Below are positions 1 to 5,553 of a stretch of DNA of 5,553 bases, piece by piece. Every line of letters starts with the position of its first letter. The stretch's first letter is position 1. The DNA is from Methanomicrobiales archaeon (GTDB taxonomy: Archaea > Halobacteriota > Methanomicrobia > Methanomicrobiales > Methanoculleaceae): contig JAAZID010000105.1 in the NCBI GenBank assembly GCA_012510295.1, forward strand, positions 1 through 5,553. The letters run 5' to 3'. A program made the position numbers and the translations under genes. The notes under the pieces were generated by a model. The model did no database searches. It saw nothing but the letters and a program-made list of their open reading frames with translations, and was not told the DNA's origin.

Positions 1-1
1 C

Positions 2-262
2 CTCTCCTGGGGTAGCGCCCTTCTCATCCTCACCGGGGATGAGGAGGAGGTGGAGATCGAAGGGACGGTCATCGCCACCGCGGAGGGCGCCTGCATCGAT
101 ACCGGCGATACCTGCTACCTCCTCACCGAACCATTGCCCATCGGGTACGAAGTGCGCGCCAGGGGTACGGTGTGCCGGGGTGTGATCAGTATCTCCCATG
201 TAGAGGCCGTATGCCCGGATCAGGAGGATCTCCAGCGCCGCCTGGATCAGGTCATCGGATGA
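2..262 (+). CDS. Unrecognised small protein, C-terminal part (possible OB-fold-like domain), 5' end cut by window
   Basis: I do not recognise this gene. The frame is open to the left edge, and the residues before the first in-frame GTG (position 50) read as plausible protein (LSWGSALLILTGDEEE), so the gene probably starts outside the window. The GAGGAGGAG directly before that GTG leaves no spacing for a ribosome binding site, which also argues against starting there. The visible 86 residues alternate short beta-like stretches (VEIEGTVIAT, YEVRARGTVCRGVISISHVEAV) with turns and end in a short charged helix. The pattern of two 'GTV' strands resembles part of a small OB-fold barrel, but this is inference from pattern only. 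Counting from the GTG, cysteines fall at residues 15, 22, 42 and 55, without the spacing of a standard zinc site. No membrane segment is visible. It lies 120 bp upstream of radA on the same strand, so a DNA-related role is possible but unproven. Confidence 0.6.
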   Translation, partial: LSWGSALLILTGDEEEVEIEGTVIATAEGACIDTGDTCYLLTEPLPIGYEVRARGTVCRGVISISHVEAVCPDQEDLQRRLDQVIG

Positions 263-270
263 CCTGATCC
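244..270. repeat. Perfect 12-bp inverted repeat over the stop codon of the first gene
   Basis: GGATCAGGTCAT (244-255) and ATGACCTGATCC (259-270) are exact reverse complements separated by CGG. The TGA stop at 260-262 lies in the right arm. As RNA this gives a very stable hairpin at the 3' end of the message. No T-tract follows (the next bases are CGGGCCCCTA), so it is not a classical intrinsic terminator. It could be a 3'-end stability element or a dyad protein-binding site upstream of radA. The symmetry is seen directly; the role is inferred. Confidence 0.7.
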
Positions 271-382
271 CGGGCCCCTACACTTTCACCCCGCACTGCA
301 AACGACCATTATCTTCCCTGTCCTACATTCTTAGTGTACAGGCAAGTTTAGGATACATAAGAGATCAAGTGAGGAATAAAAG
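263..382 (+). promoter_or_regulatory. radA upstream region with candidate promoter and dyad element
   Basis: This 120-bp non-coding stretch changes from GC-rich to AT-rich towards radA. The best candidate TATA-like sequences are TTCTTAGTGTA (329-338 region) and TTTAGGATACATAA (347-360). The first would put the transcript start near 355-360 and leave room for a leader with the Shine-Dalgarno-like sequence; the second would give a nearly leaderless message. An imperfect dyad, CCTGT (317-321) with ACAGG (338-342), overlaps the first candidate and could be an operator. Neither element matches a consensus well, so the exact promoter is uncertain. Confidence 0.4.
369..374 (+). promoter_or_regulatory. 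Shine-Dalgarno-like sequence of radA
   Basis: GTGAGG lies 8 nt before the ATG at 383 and can pair partly with the archaeal 16S rRNA 3' end (CACCUCC type). It supports the ATG at 383 as the start, which also places the helix-hairpin-helix motif right at the N-terminus, as is usual in RadA. Confidence 0.5.
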
Positions 383-1357
383 ATGACAGAGATTGATCTT
401 GAAGATTTACCAGGCGTCGGACCAGCCACCGCCGATAAGCTCCGTGAAGCCGGTTATGGAACCGTCGAGAGCATTGCGACGGCCGTAACATCGGATCTTG
501 CCGAGGCAGCGGAGCTCGGCGAGGGGACCGCGAAGAAGGTTATCCTTGCCGCACGGAAGATGGCGGATATCGGAGGCTTCAAGACGGGCCGGGATATCCT
601 GGATAAGAGAAAAGATGTCAAGAAGCTCAGGACACTGGTTCCCGAGTTCGACGATCTCGTCGGCGGTGGTCTTGAGACCCAGGCGATAACCGAGGTCTAC
701 GGGGAGTTCGGGTCGGGGAAGAGCCAGCTCGTCCACCAGATGGCCGTCAACGTCCAGCTCGCTGAGGAGATCGGGGGCCTGAACGGGAGCGTCATATACG
801 TCGATACCGAGAATACGTTCCGCCCGGAGCGTATCGAGCAGATGGTCGCCGGACTCCCCGACGAGGCGGATCTCGGAGAACTCGAGGAGATCCTTGAGCG
901 GATCCACGTCGCCCGGGCGCACAGCTCCGACCACCAGATGCTGCTCCTTGAGACCGCACGGGAGCTTGCAAACGAGCTTCGCACCAGCGAATACCCGGTT
1001 AAGCTTTTCGTCATCGATTCGTTGACGTCCCTCTTCCGTTCGGAGTATGCGGGGCGTGGAACCCTCGCCGCCCGGCAACAGAAACTGAACCGCCACATGC
1101 ATGACCTCCTGAAACTGATCGACGACCACAACGCTGTCGGTCTCGTGACCAACCAGGTCATGTCAAACCCGGCCATCCTCTTCGGTGACCCCACGAGGCC
1201 GATCGGCGGCAATATCGTGGGCCACACCGCAACCTTCCGGCTCTACCTGCGCAAGAGCAAGGGCGGGAAGAGGGTCGCGCGCCTGGTTGACAGCCCGAAC
1301 CTCCCTGAGGGCGAGGCTGCGTTCATGGTCGAACAGGCAGGGCTTAAGTCGTGCTGA
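383..1357 (+). CDS. radA: DNA repair and recombination protein RadA
   Basis: RadA is the archaeal RecA/Rad51 recombinase. It forms ATP-dependent filaments on single-stranded DNA and carries out homology search and strand exchange in double-strand break repair and fork restart. At 324 residues it has the normal family length. An N-terminal helix-hairpin-helix DNA-binding domain is visible ([12 protein letters not shown], residues 9-20). A linker follows with the polymerisation motif GGFKTG (64-69), where the aromatic residue docks into the neighbouring subunit; methanogen RadAs often have FKxG where Rad51 has FxxA. The ATPase core has Walker A GEFGSGKS (107-114, Lys113), Walker B LFVID (208-212), DNA-binding loop L1 near [15 protein letters not shown] (219-233), loop L2 from [11 protein letters not shown] to IVGH (257-281), and the ATP-cap segment [10 protein letters not shown] (303-312). 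All key residues are present, so it should be active. The last 7 nt overlap the following phosphatase gene, which indicates one operon. Antisense frames here are shadows. Confidence 0.98.
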   Translation: MTEIDLEDLPGVGPATADKLREAGYGTVESIATAVTSDLAEAAELGEGTAKKVILAARKMADIGGFKTGRDILDKRKDVKKLRTLVPEFDDLVGGGLETQAITEVYGEFGSGKSQLVHQMAVNVQLAEEIGGLNGSVIYVDTENTFRPERIEQMVAGLPDEADLGELEEILERIHVARAHSSDHQMLLLETARELANELRTSEYPVKLFVIDSLTSLFRSEYAGRGTLAARQQKLNRHMHDLLKLIDDHNAVGLVTNQVMSNPAILFGDPTRPIGGNIVGHTATFRLYLRKSKGGKRVARLVDSPNLPEGEAAFMVEQAGLKSC

Positions 1358-2055
1358 AGGCGCTCGTAACCGACATCGACGGCACCATAACCGACCGGCG
1401 TCGACGTATCAGCACCCCGGCCATCGAGGCACTCAGGGTTCTCATCGATGCCGGTATCGAGGTGGTGCTCGCAAGCGGCAACACCGTCTGTTTCATGGAT
1501 GGACTCTGCCGGATGATCGGGACGAACGGAACGATCATCAGCGAGAACGGTGGTGTCTACCGGCGGGGGTTTGGAGGTACCCTCCATATCCCCGGCAACC
1601 GGGATATATGCCTGGAGACGTTTGATGTCATCAGGGAGCACTTTGCGCGGGAGGGGATCGAGCTCGAACTCCTCAGTGCGCGCTACCGGTTTGCCGACGT
1701 GGCCTTTGCCCGGAAGGTCGATCCCGACGAGGTGAAGGCCGTCGCCCATGCCCACAACCTCCCGGCGCAGGTGCTGGATACGGGTTTTGCTATCCATATA
1801 CAGGATCCTGCCGTGAGCAAGGGAACAGCGCTACGGGGTCTCATGGATGAGATGGAGCTCCTCCCGTCTGAGATCCTGGCTATCGGGGATTCGGAGAATG
1901 ATATCGAGATGCTTGAGGTGGCAGGCGTCGGTGTGGCGGTTGCGAATGCTCCGGAGCCGATCCGGTCAGCGGCGGACCAGGTGACCCGGGAGGGGTACGG
2001 AGACGGGTTTGTCGAGGCGGTGAGGATGTATTACCCCGATCTCTTCAGCAGGTAG
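1351..2055 (+). CDS. Archaeal-type phosphoglycolate phosphatase (HAD superfamily, Cof-like cap)
   Basis: This HAD phosphatase is expected to hydrolyse 2-phosphoglycolate to glycolate and phosphate in the cytoplasm, with Mg2+. Its 234 residues match the archaeal phosphoglycolate phosphatase family (Thermoplasma TA0175 type). The four HAD motifs are complete: DIDGT (8-12, nucleophile Asp8 and acid/base Asp10), ASGN (Ser42), SKG (Lys157) and GDSEND (179-184). The C2-type cap lies at about residues 80-155, between motifs II and III, and determines substrate choice. The GTG start at 1351 is well supported because the DxD motif must lie within the first ten residues. It overlaps the radA stop by 7 nt, with only a weak G-rich sequence (1336-1342) upstream, so translation is probably coupled to radA. 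Its 3' end overlaps the convergent PRC-barrel gene by 25 bp. Related HAD enzymes act on sugar phosphates, so the substrate is a family-level inference. Confidence 0.9.
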   Translation: MLKALVTDIDGTITDRRRRISTPAIEALRVLIDAGIEVVLASGNTVCFMDGLCRMIGTNGTIISENGGVYRRGFGGTLHIPGNRDICLETFDVIREHFAREGIELELLSARYRFADVAFARKVDPDEVKAVAHAHNLPAQVLDTGFAIHIQDPAVSKGTALRGLMDEMELLPSEILAIGDSENDIEMLEVAGVGVAVANAPEPIRSAADQVTREGYGDGFVEAVRMYYPDLFSR

Positions 2056-2288
2056 CGGTCGACGACGATATAATCTTTTATGTCTTTTACCGCCTCAAAC
2101 GGCACGAACATCCGATCCCCGTCCATCCTGTAGCCATCAGTCCTGAATGTATCGTCAGGTTTTACAATCAAATCGATAACCTGCCCCGTGGTGAGGTCGA
2201 CCATGACATTCCTGACGGATCCGATGAGCATACCGTCGTTACTCATCACTTTCTTCCTGGCGAGGATACGCGAGAAGGTTTTGCTCAT
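2031..2288 (-). CDS. Small stand-alone PRC-barrel protein
   Basis: This 85-residue protein consists of a single PRC-barrel, a small beta-barrel fold used for protein-protein contacts and also found in RimM and photosynthetic reaction centre H subunits. The typical pattern is visible: ARKKVMSNDGMLIGSVRNVMVD (10-31) forming the first strands, TGQVIDLIVKPD (34-45), and the closing strands MFVPFEAVKDIKDYIVVD (60-77). There is no signal peptide or membrane segment, so it should be cytoplasmic. Many euryarchaea carry such 80-90 residue proteins. In haloarchaea two of them (CdpB1 and CdpB2) work with SepF in FtsZ-based cell division; whether this is an equivalent cannot be decided from the sequence alone. 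The ATG at 2288 has no ribosome binding site before it (CACGCTCTCT), but a strong TATA box lies 22 nt upstream, which fits a leaderless mRNA. The TAA stop at 2031 lies inside the convergent phosphatase gene. Confidence 0.88.
   Translation of the reverse strand: MSKTFSRILARKKVMSNDGMLIGSVRNVMVDLTTGQVIDLIVKPDDTFRTDGYRMDGDRMFVPFEAVKDIKDYIVVDRYLLKRSG
2074..2088 (+). terminator. Candidate T-rich terminator of the radA-phosphatase operon
   Basis: Two TTTT runs (2076-2079 and 2085-2088) in an AT-rich stretch begin about 20 nt after the phosphatase stop. Archaeal RNA polymerase can stop at oligo-T tracts without a hairpin. The site lies within the C-terminal codons of the opposite PRC-barrel gene, so composition may reflect that protein (KDIKDYIV), and the call is tentative. 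Confidence 0.3.
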
Positions 2289-2309
2289 AGAGAGCGTGGG
2301 GTGTTCGTA

Positions 2310-2320
2310 CTATATATATC
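2310..2320 (-). promoter_or_regulatory. TATA box of the PRC-barrel gene
   Basis: On the minus strand the sequence reads GATATATATAG, preceded by the A-rich TTTACAA that could act as a BRE. Its centre (about 2315) is 26-27 nt from the start codon (A of ATG at 2288), the normal archaeal distance from TATA box to transcription start. Transcription should therefore begin at or within a base or two of the ATG, giving a leaderless message. The box itself is nearly palindromic, but no gene starts on the plus strand nearby. Confidence 0.75.
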
Positions 2321-2493
2321 TTGTAAATTCATCAGAATCATCAAATCCGCCGGCAGTAGTAGGGCGGCCGTATCCTGTTCTGGTGGGCGAAGGGCCCCGC
2401 ACTGTTGTGGACATCCATCTCCCCGGACGGGTGAAGCGAAGGCCAGGGCACACCCGGTATGCGACCGTTATTCTGGTTCTGTGGTGCGGTGGT

Positions 2494-2510
2494 AAAACCC
2501 CATCCCGGGG
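2494..2510 (-). terminator. Weak candidate terminator after the kinase gene
   Basis: On the minus strand, about 29 nt after the kinase stop, CCCC-GGGAT-GGGG is followed at once by TTTT. This is a 4-bp GC stem with a 5-nt loop and a short T-tract. It is small and could arise by chance in GC-rich DNA, but it is the only hairpin-plus-T arrangement in this spacer. Confidence 0.3.
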
Positions 2511-2538
2511 CTCACGTATGTGGAGGTATCTCTCCTGT

Positions 2539-5500
2539 TCAGATCCGGTACATTCCTTCGGGTACGAGCATCTCAAACCGCGCCCCCTTCCCGGGTTTTC
2601 CTGTCTCGGTTATGGTGATATTGGTGATCCCGAGAATCTCCCGGATCAGGAAAAGACCAAGTCCGGTGTTCTCCCCGACCCCTCTCTTGAAGATCTCCTC
2701 TTTCTTTACAGCAGGTATGCCGATACCGTCATCCTCCCATACTAAAACGAGATCACTGTTATCTTCCACCCGGTACCGGATATGGACCCGGCTCACCGGC
2801 CCACCGTGCCGGATTGTGTTGTCCATAAGGTTTGTAAAGACTCTCACAAGCATCAGATCCGCGTAGATAGCAAGGTCTCCGGTCTCATCATCTATCGGCA
2901 ATTTATTTTGCGTTGCTGACCAGATTGCGTCAGAGATCCGCTGCCACTCTGGTGCTTTAACGCCGACGTCCGTGTAGTCCCGGGTGAACTCAATCTGGCG
3001 CTGTATCCGGTCGGCAGCACTTCTCACCCGGGAGAGGTAGTTTGAGATGTCTTTACCACTTTCAGTGTCTTCTTGTGCGAATGAAAGGTTGCCAAAGAGG
3101 ATCGTCAGCTGGTTCAGGACATCGTGCCGGGTGATGCTGTTCATGAGGGTGAGCTTTTTGTTTGCGATTGCCAGACTGTTTGTCTGGCGGAGGAGTTCCC
3201 CGGAATGGTATTCGATCTCCTGTTCCATCGCCTTGTTCTCGGTGATATCCAGCACGGTGAATGCCATGCCCCGTGATAGATCTTCCTGATCGATCGGTGC
3301 TATAGAGATCTGGACGTCACTCTTAGTGCCGTCCTTGCGCAGGAGGCGGGTTTCCCGCTCACACTTTCCAGTCTTTTCGATCTTCTCCCGCATCACCTCG
3401 CGTTCAGCCCTGTATCTGGCCTCCTCTGGATAGAACAATCGTACAGACTGACCGATGAGCTCATCGCGCGAGTATCCGGTGATCTCACAGAGTTGCGGGT
3501 TGACTTCTGTAAAGACCTTGTCCACTATCATTCCAATACCCGTGGGCGCGACCCGGATGATGTTCTCCATCAGGTCCGCTGTTTTCTGCAATTTTCTCTC
3601 TGTTTCTCTCCGTTCAGTGACATCAAGACAGTGGCCGACGAAGCCGATAAGGTTGCCCCAGGTGTCGTATCTGGGGGTACCGTCATCCTGAATCCAGCGG
3701 TACTCTCCGTCATTCCGTCGCAGGCGGTAAATCGCGCTGAATGGTTCGCGCCGGGCAACGGGGGCTTTGAGAATTCTGACGCATTTTGCACGGTCATCGG
3801 GATGAACACCTTCGATCCATCCATTATCGACTTCCTCTTCAAGCGGTCTTCCGGTGAAGGCGAGCCATTGTTCATTGAAATAATCTGGACCCCTATCCAG
3901 CCCACTCATCCAGATCAGGGCCTGTCCACTGTTTGCGAGGGTGCGGAAGTGCTGTTCGCTCTCCCGTAGTGCCTCTTCGGCCTTTTTCCGCCCGGTGATA
4001 TCGTGCAACCCGCCGTATAGCTGCGTACCGCCGTTCTGGCTCCTTATGCAGTTAGCCGAGACGTGGAGCCACCGGATCGAACCGTCCTTGCGGACTACCC
4101 GGAACTCAGTGGTTGAAGACGTATTCGGAGAGAGCGAGAGGATTTCGCGTTCAAAGATGGGCCGGTCATCCGGATGGACAAGGTGCCCCCAGCATTGCAT
4201 CGCGAGAACCTCTTCATCGGTATATCCGGTGATCTCATGCACCGCTCCGGTGATCCTGCTGATGATATGTTCGCCTGTATCTTTGAAGTCACATACGTAT
4301 ACTGCATCGGAGATGCTCTCAGATATCCGCCGGTAGAGATCCTCGCTCTCCTGGAGATGGCGCTGGCTCCTGGCGAGATCGTCGAAGCTTGTCCTGAGTT
4401 CTTCCTCGATTGAGGTGAGCTCTTCATGTGCTGCCTGGAGTTCTTCGTGGTTTCCTCGAAGTTCTGCCTCTGCCTGTTTCTGTGCGGTTATATCCCGGAC
4501 GATCTCTATCGCACCGACGCGCCTCCCCTTCCGATCATAGAGAGGGGATGCCCTGACCATGAGGGTGACCTCCCTTCCGCCGGGACTGGCAAGAGCTATC
4601 TCTCCTTCAAGGAGATCTCCGTCTTCCACACTGATGTTGTAAGGGTAGTCCACCAGTTTATCGGGCCTGAGGACATAGTCGATCAGGGTCGGGCGTGCCT
4701 CACCGTAGAATGGAACCGCATAAGCGTAATCGCTCTTGCCGAGCATATCCACTTTCAGGATGCCGGTCATCTTCTCCATTGCACGGTTCCAGGCTATGAC
4801 GTGACCGCTCTCATCGATGACGAAGGTTGCATCCGGGAGGAAATCGATGATATCGGCAAGCCTGCGCTCACTCTCCAGGAACTGGTGCTGGACCTCTACA
4901 AGGTCGTCGAAGCTTGTCCGGAGTTCCTCCTCAATGGATGTGAGCTGTTCATACGCCGCCTGCAGGTCTTTGTGGTTCTGGAGAAGGTCGAGTTCAGCGA
5001 GTTTGCGTTCGGTGATATCGTATACCATTCCGATCGAGCTGATGATCTGCCCGGACTCGTCCCGCAGGTGTTCGCCGTGCTCAACGACGCATCGAGTCTC
5101 CCCCGTATCGGCGCGGATAAGCCGGTGTTCGACAGTGTAGGTGTCCTCTCCATCCGCGACGGATGTAGAGTATGCTGTATCGACGAGGTCTCTATCATCC
5201 GGGTGTATCATCGAGAGGAACGCCTCATACGTCATCGTGCGCCCCCCGGGGTCAAGGCCGAAGATGCGGTAGGTCTCATCAGACCACGTGAGGTCTCCTG
5301 TCTTGCAATCGAGTGCCCAGCTCCCGAGGTGGGCGAGGGCCTCGGTCTTCTGTAGAATCTCTCTGGTTTTTCGGACCGCGACCTCAGCCTTTTGCCTCCC
5401 GGCCAGCTGCTGGATCGCGTTCGTGAGCTCGGCGAACTGCGTCTTCGGGTCACCTCCCTTCTGGATGTAGAAGTCGGCACCACTGTTCAGCGCCTCGATC

Positions 5501-5553
5501 GCCACCTCCTCGCGCCCCCTGCCGGTAAAGATGATGAAGGGAACCTGTGACCC
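2539..5553 (-). CDS. Receiver / five-PAS hybrid sensor histidine kinase, N-terminus cut by window
   Basis: A large cytoplasmic signalling kinase with 1004 visible residues; the frame is open at the right edge. The in-frame GTG at 5505 is not the start, because the 16 codons before it (VPFIIFTGRG region) belong to a receiver domain. Numbering from the first visible residue: C-terminal half of a receiver (about 1-56, conserved Thr10 and Lys32); PAS1 (66-187); coiled linker (193-226); PAS2 (228-362); a near-copy of the linker (368-402); PAS3 (401-527); PAS4 (531-654); PAS5 (656-778); dimerisation/phosphotransfer domain with RHDVLNQL (phospho-acceptor His810); ATPase domain with N-box NLMDNTIRHG (Asn912), G1 DDGIGI (941-946) and G2 TGLGL (963-967). 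PAC endings such as VYDITERK and VLDITENK mark the PAS boundaries. No membrane segments are seen. All kinase residues are present, so it should autophosphorylate. The receiver's phospho-Asp lies outside the window. PAS ligands and the output partner are unknown. Confidence 0.95.
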   Translation of the reverse strand, partial: GSQVPFIIFTGRGREEVAIEALNSGADFYIQKGGDPKTQFAELTNAIQQLAGRQKAEVAVRKTREILQKTEALAHLGSWALDCKTGDLTWSDETYRIFGLDPGGRTMTYEAFLSMIHPDDRDLVDTAYSTSVADGEDTYTVEHRLIRADTGETRCVVEHGEHLRDESGQIISSIGMVYDITERKLAELDLLQNHKDLQAAYEQLTSIEEELRTSFDDLVEVQHQFLESERRLADIIDFLPDATFVIDESGHVIAWNRAMEKMTGILKVDMLGKSDYAYAVPFYGEARPTLIDYVLRPDKLVDYPYNISVEDGDLLEGEIALASPGGREVTLMVRASPLYDRKGRRVGAIEIVRDITAQKQAEAELRGNHEELQAAHEELTSIEEELRTSFDDLARSQRHLQESEDLYRRISESISDAVYVCDFKDTGEHIISRITGAVHEITGYTDEEVLAMQCWGHLVHPDDRPIFEREILSLSPNTSSTTEFRVVRKDGSIRWLHVSANCIRSQNGGTQLYGGLHDITGRKKAEEALRESEQHFRTLANSGQALIWMSGLDRGPDYFNEQWLAFTGRPLEEEVDNGWIEGVHPDDRAKCVRILKAPVARREPFSAIYRLRRNDGEYRWIQDDGTPRYDTWGNLIGFVGHCLDVTERRETERKLQKTADLMENIIRVAPTGIGMIVDKVFTEVNPQLCEITGYSRDELIGQSVRLFYPEEARYRAEREVMREKIEKTGKCERETRLLRKDGTKSDVQISIAPIDQEDLSRGMAFTVLDITENKAMEQEIEYHSGELLRQTNSLAIANKKLTLMNSITRHDVLNQLTILFGNLSFAQEDTESGKDISNYLSRVRSAADRIQRQIEFTRDYTDVGVKAPEWQRISDAIWSATQNKLPIDDETGDLAIYADLMLVRVFTNLMDNTIRHGGPVSRVHIRYRVEDNSDLVLVWEDDGIGIPAVKKEEIFKRGVGENTGLGLFLIREILGITNITITETGKPGKGARFEMLVPEGMYRI
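4375..4452 (-). repeat. Second copy of the coiled-coil linker repeat in the kinase gene
   Basis: This encodes NHEELQAAHEELTSIEEELR followed by TSFDDL, between PAS2 and PAS3. It matches the copy at 4900-4977 at 22 of 26 residues, with 14 identical in a row (TSIEEELRTSFDDL). The DNA is also similar, including GTCGTCGAAGCTTGTCC-like stretches in both (plus-strand reading). The offset is exactly 525 bp, or 175 codons. Confidence 0.85.
4900..4977 (-). repeat. First copy of the coiled-coil linker repeat in the kinase gene
   Basis: This encodes NHKDLQAAYEQLTSIEEELR followed by TSFDDL, between PAS1 and PAS2. Such charged helices between PAS domains are thought to transmit movement along the dimer as parallel coiled coils. 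It is the partner of the copy at 4375-4452; the two differ at four residues. Confidence 0.85.

Larger units (their letters stand above)
2289..2538. other. Non-coding spacer between the PRC-barrel gene and the sensor kinase gene
   Basis: These 250 bp hold the PRC-barrel promoter at the left end and the 3' flank of the kinase gene at the right end. Frames crossing it on either strand (for example plus 2188-2745 and minus 2310-2576) give proline- and arginine-rich or low-complexity translations with no family resemblance, and they run into the neighbouring genes. I see no tRNA, no convincing box C/D RNA and no insertion-sequence ends. Confidence 0.6.

Noticed and set aside
407..1129. Minus-strand open frame of 240 codons opposite radA
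   Set aside because: radA is beyond doubt on the plus strand; the antisense translation has no recognisable domain.
1243..1797. Minus-strand open frame of 184 codons opposite the radA end and the phosphatase
   Set aside because: It runs across the junction of two confirmed genes on the other strand, with no family features.
2328..2348. Two TGATGA motifs with CTGA on the minus strand, suggesting a box C/D guide RNA
   Set aside because: The two box-C-like motifs are only a few bases apart, leaving no room for guide sequences or correctly placed D boxes, and the region is just upstream of the PRC-barrel promoter.
2461..2515. GGTTC-like and GGTGG-rich sequence that could suggest a tRNA
   Set aside because: No acceptor stem, anticodon arm or proper T-loop (GGTTCRANNCC) can be laid out on either strand.
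2310..2576. Minus-strand open frame of 88 codons between the kinase and PRC-barrel genes
   Set aside because: The translation is rich in Arg, Pro and Thr with no domain pattern, it overlaps the kinase 3' end in another frame, and it ends within the PRC-barrel TATA box.
2188..2745. Plus-strand open frame of 185 codons covering the spacer
   Set aside because: It overlaps both the PRC-barrel and kinase coding regions in antisense, and its translation shows no known motif.
4426..5355. Long plus-strand open frame of 309 codons opposite the kinase gene
   Set aside because: It is fully antisense to a kinase with clear PAS motifs, its translation resembles no family, and it has no promoter. Long shadow frames are expected opposite this codon usage.

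Overview
The window looks like chromosomal DNA from a mesophilic euryarchaeal methanogen, most likely of the order Methanomicrobiales (Methanoculleus-like). This rests on an archaeal RadA recombinase, an archaeal-type phosphoglycolate phosphatase, a stand-alone PRC-barrel protein, an archaeal TATA promoter with no ribosome binding site, and a very large multi-PAS histidine kinase with the RHDxxNQ phospho-acceptor motif and the EEELR-type linkers common in methanogen kinases. The genus is inferred from protein character, not from a search.

Left part, plus strand (2-2055). The window opens inside the 3' end of a small unrecognised gene with a beta-rich, possibly OB-fold-like C-terminus. Its stop codon lies in a perfect 12-bp inverted repeat. 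After 120 bp of non-coding DNA holding the radA promoter and Shine-Dalgarno-like sequence comes radA (383-1357). Its stop codon overlaps by 7 nt the GTG start of a HAD-family phosphoglycolate phosphatase (1351-2055), so the two are probably co-transcribed and translationally coupled. A T-rich stretch just after the phosphatase stop may end this operon.

Middle, minus strand (2031-2320). A small PRC-barrel gene converges on the phosphatase gene, and the two coding regions overlap tail to tail by 25 bp. It has its own TATA box, placed so that the mRNA should be leaderless. Between this gene and the next lie 250 bp of non-coding DNA.

Right part, minus strand (2539-5553). More than half of the window is one cytoplasmic sensor kinase cut by the right edge. 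It carries the end of a response-regulator receiver domain, five PAS domains and a complete histidine kinase core. A linker-plus-PAS unit recurs with a period of exactly 175 residues, which suggests internal duplication.

The genes fall into three units: a recombination and phosphoglycolate-salvage operon, a single PRC-barrel gene, and a signalling kinase. I found no CRISPR array, RNA gene, mobile element or clearly novel system. The points most worth a second look are the radA-phosphatase coupling, the PRC-barrel protein as a possible cell-division factor, the hairpin over the first stop codon and the overlapping convergent gene ends.
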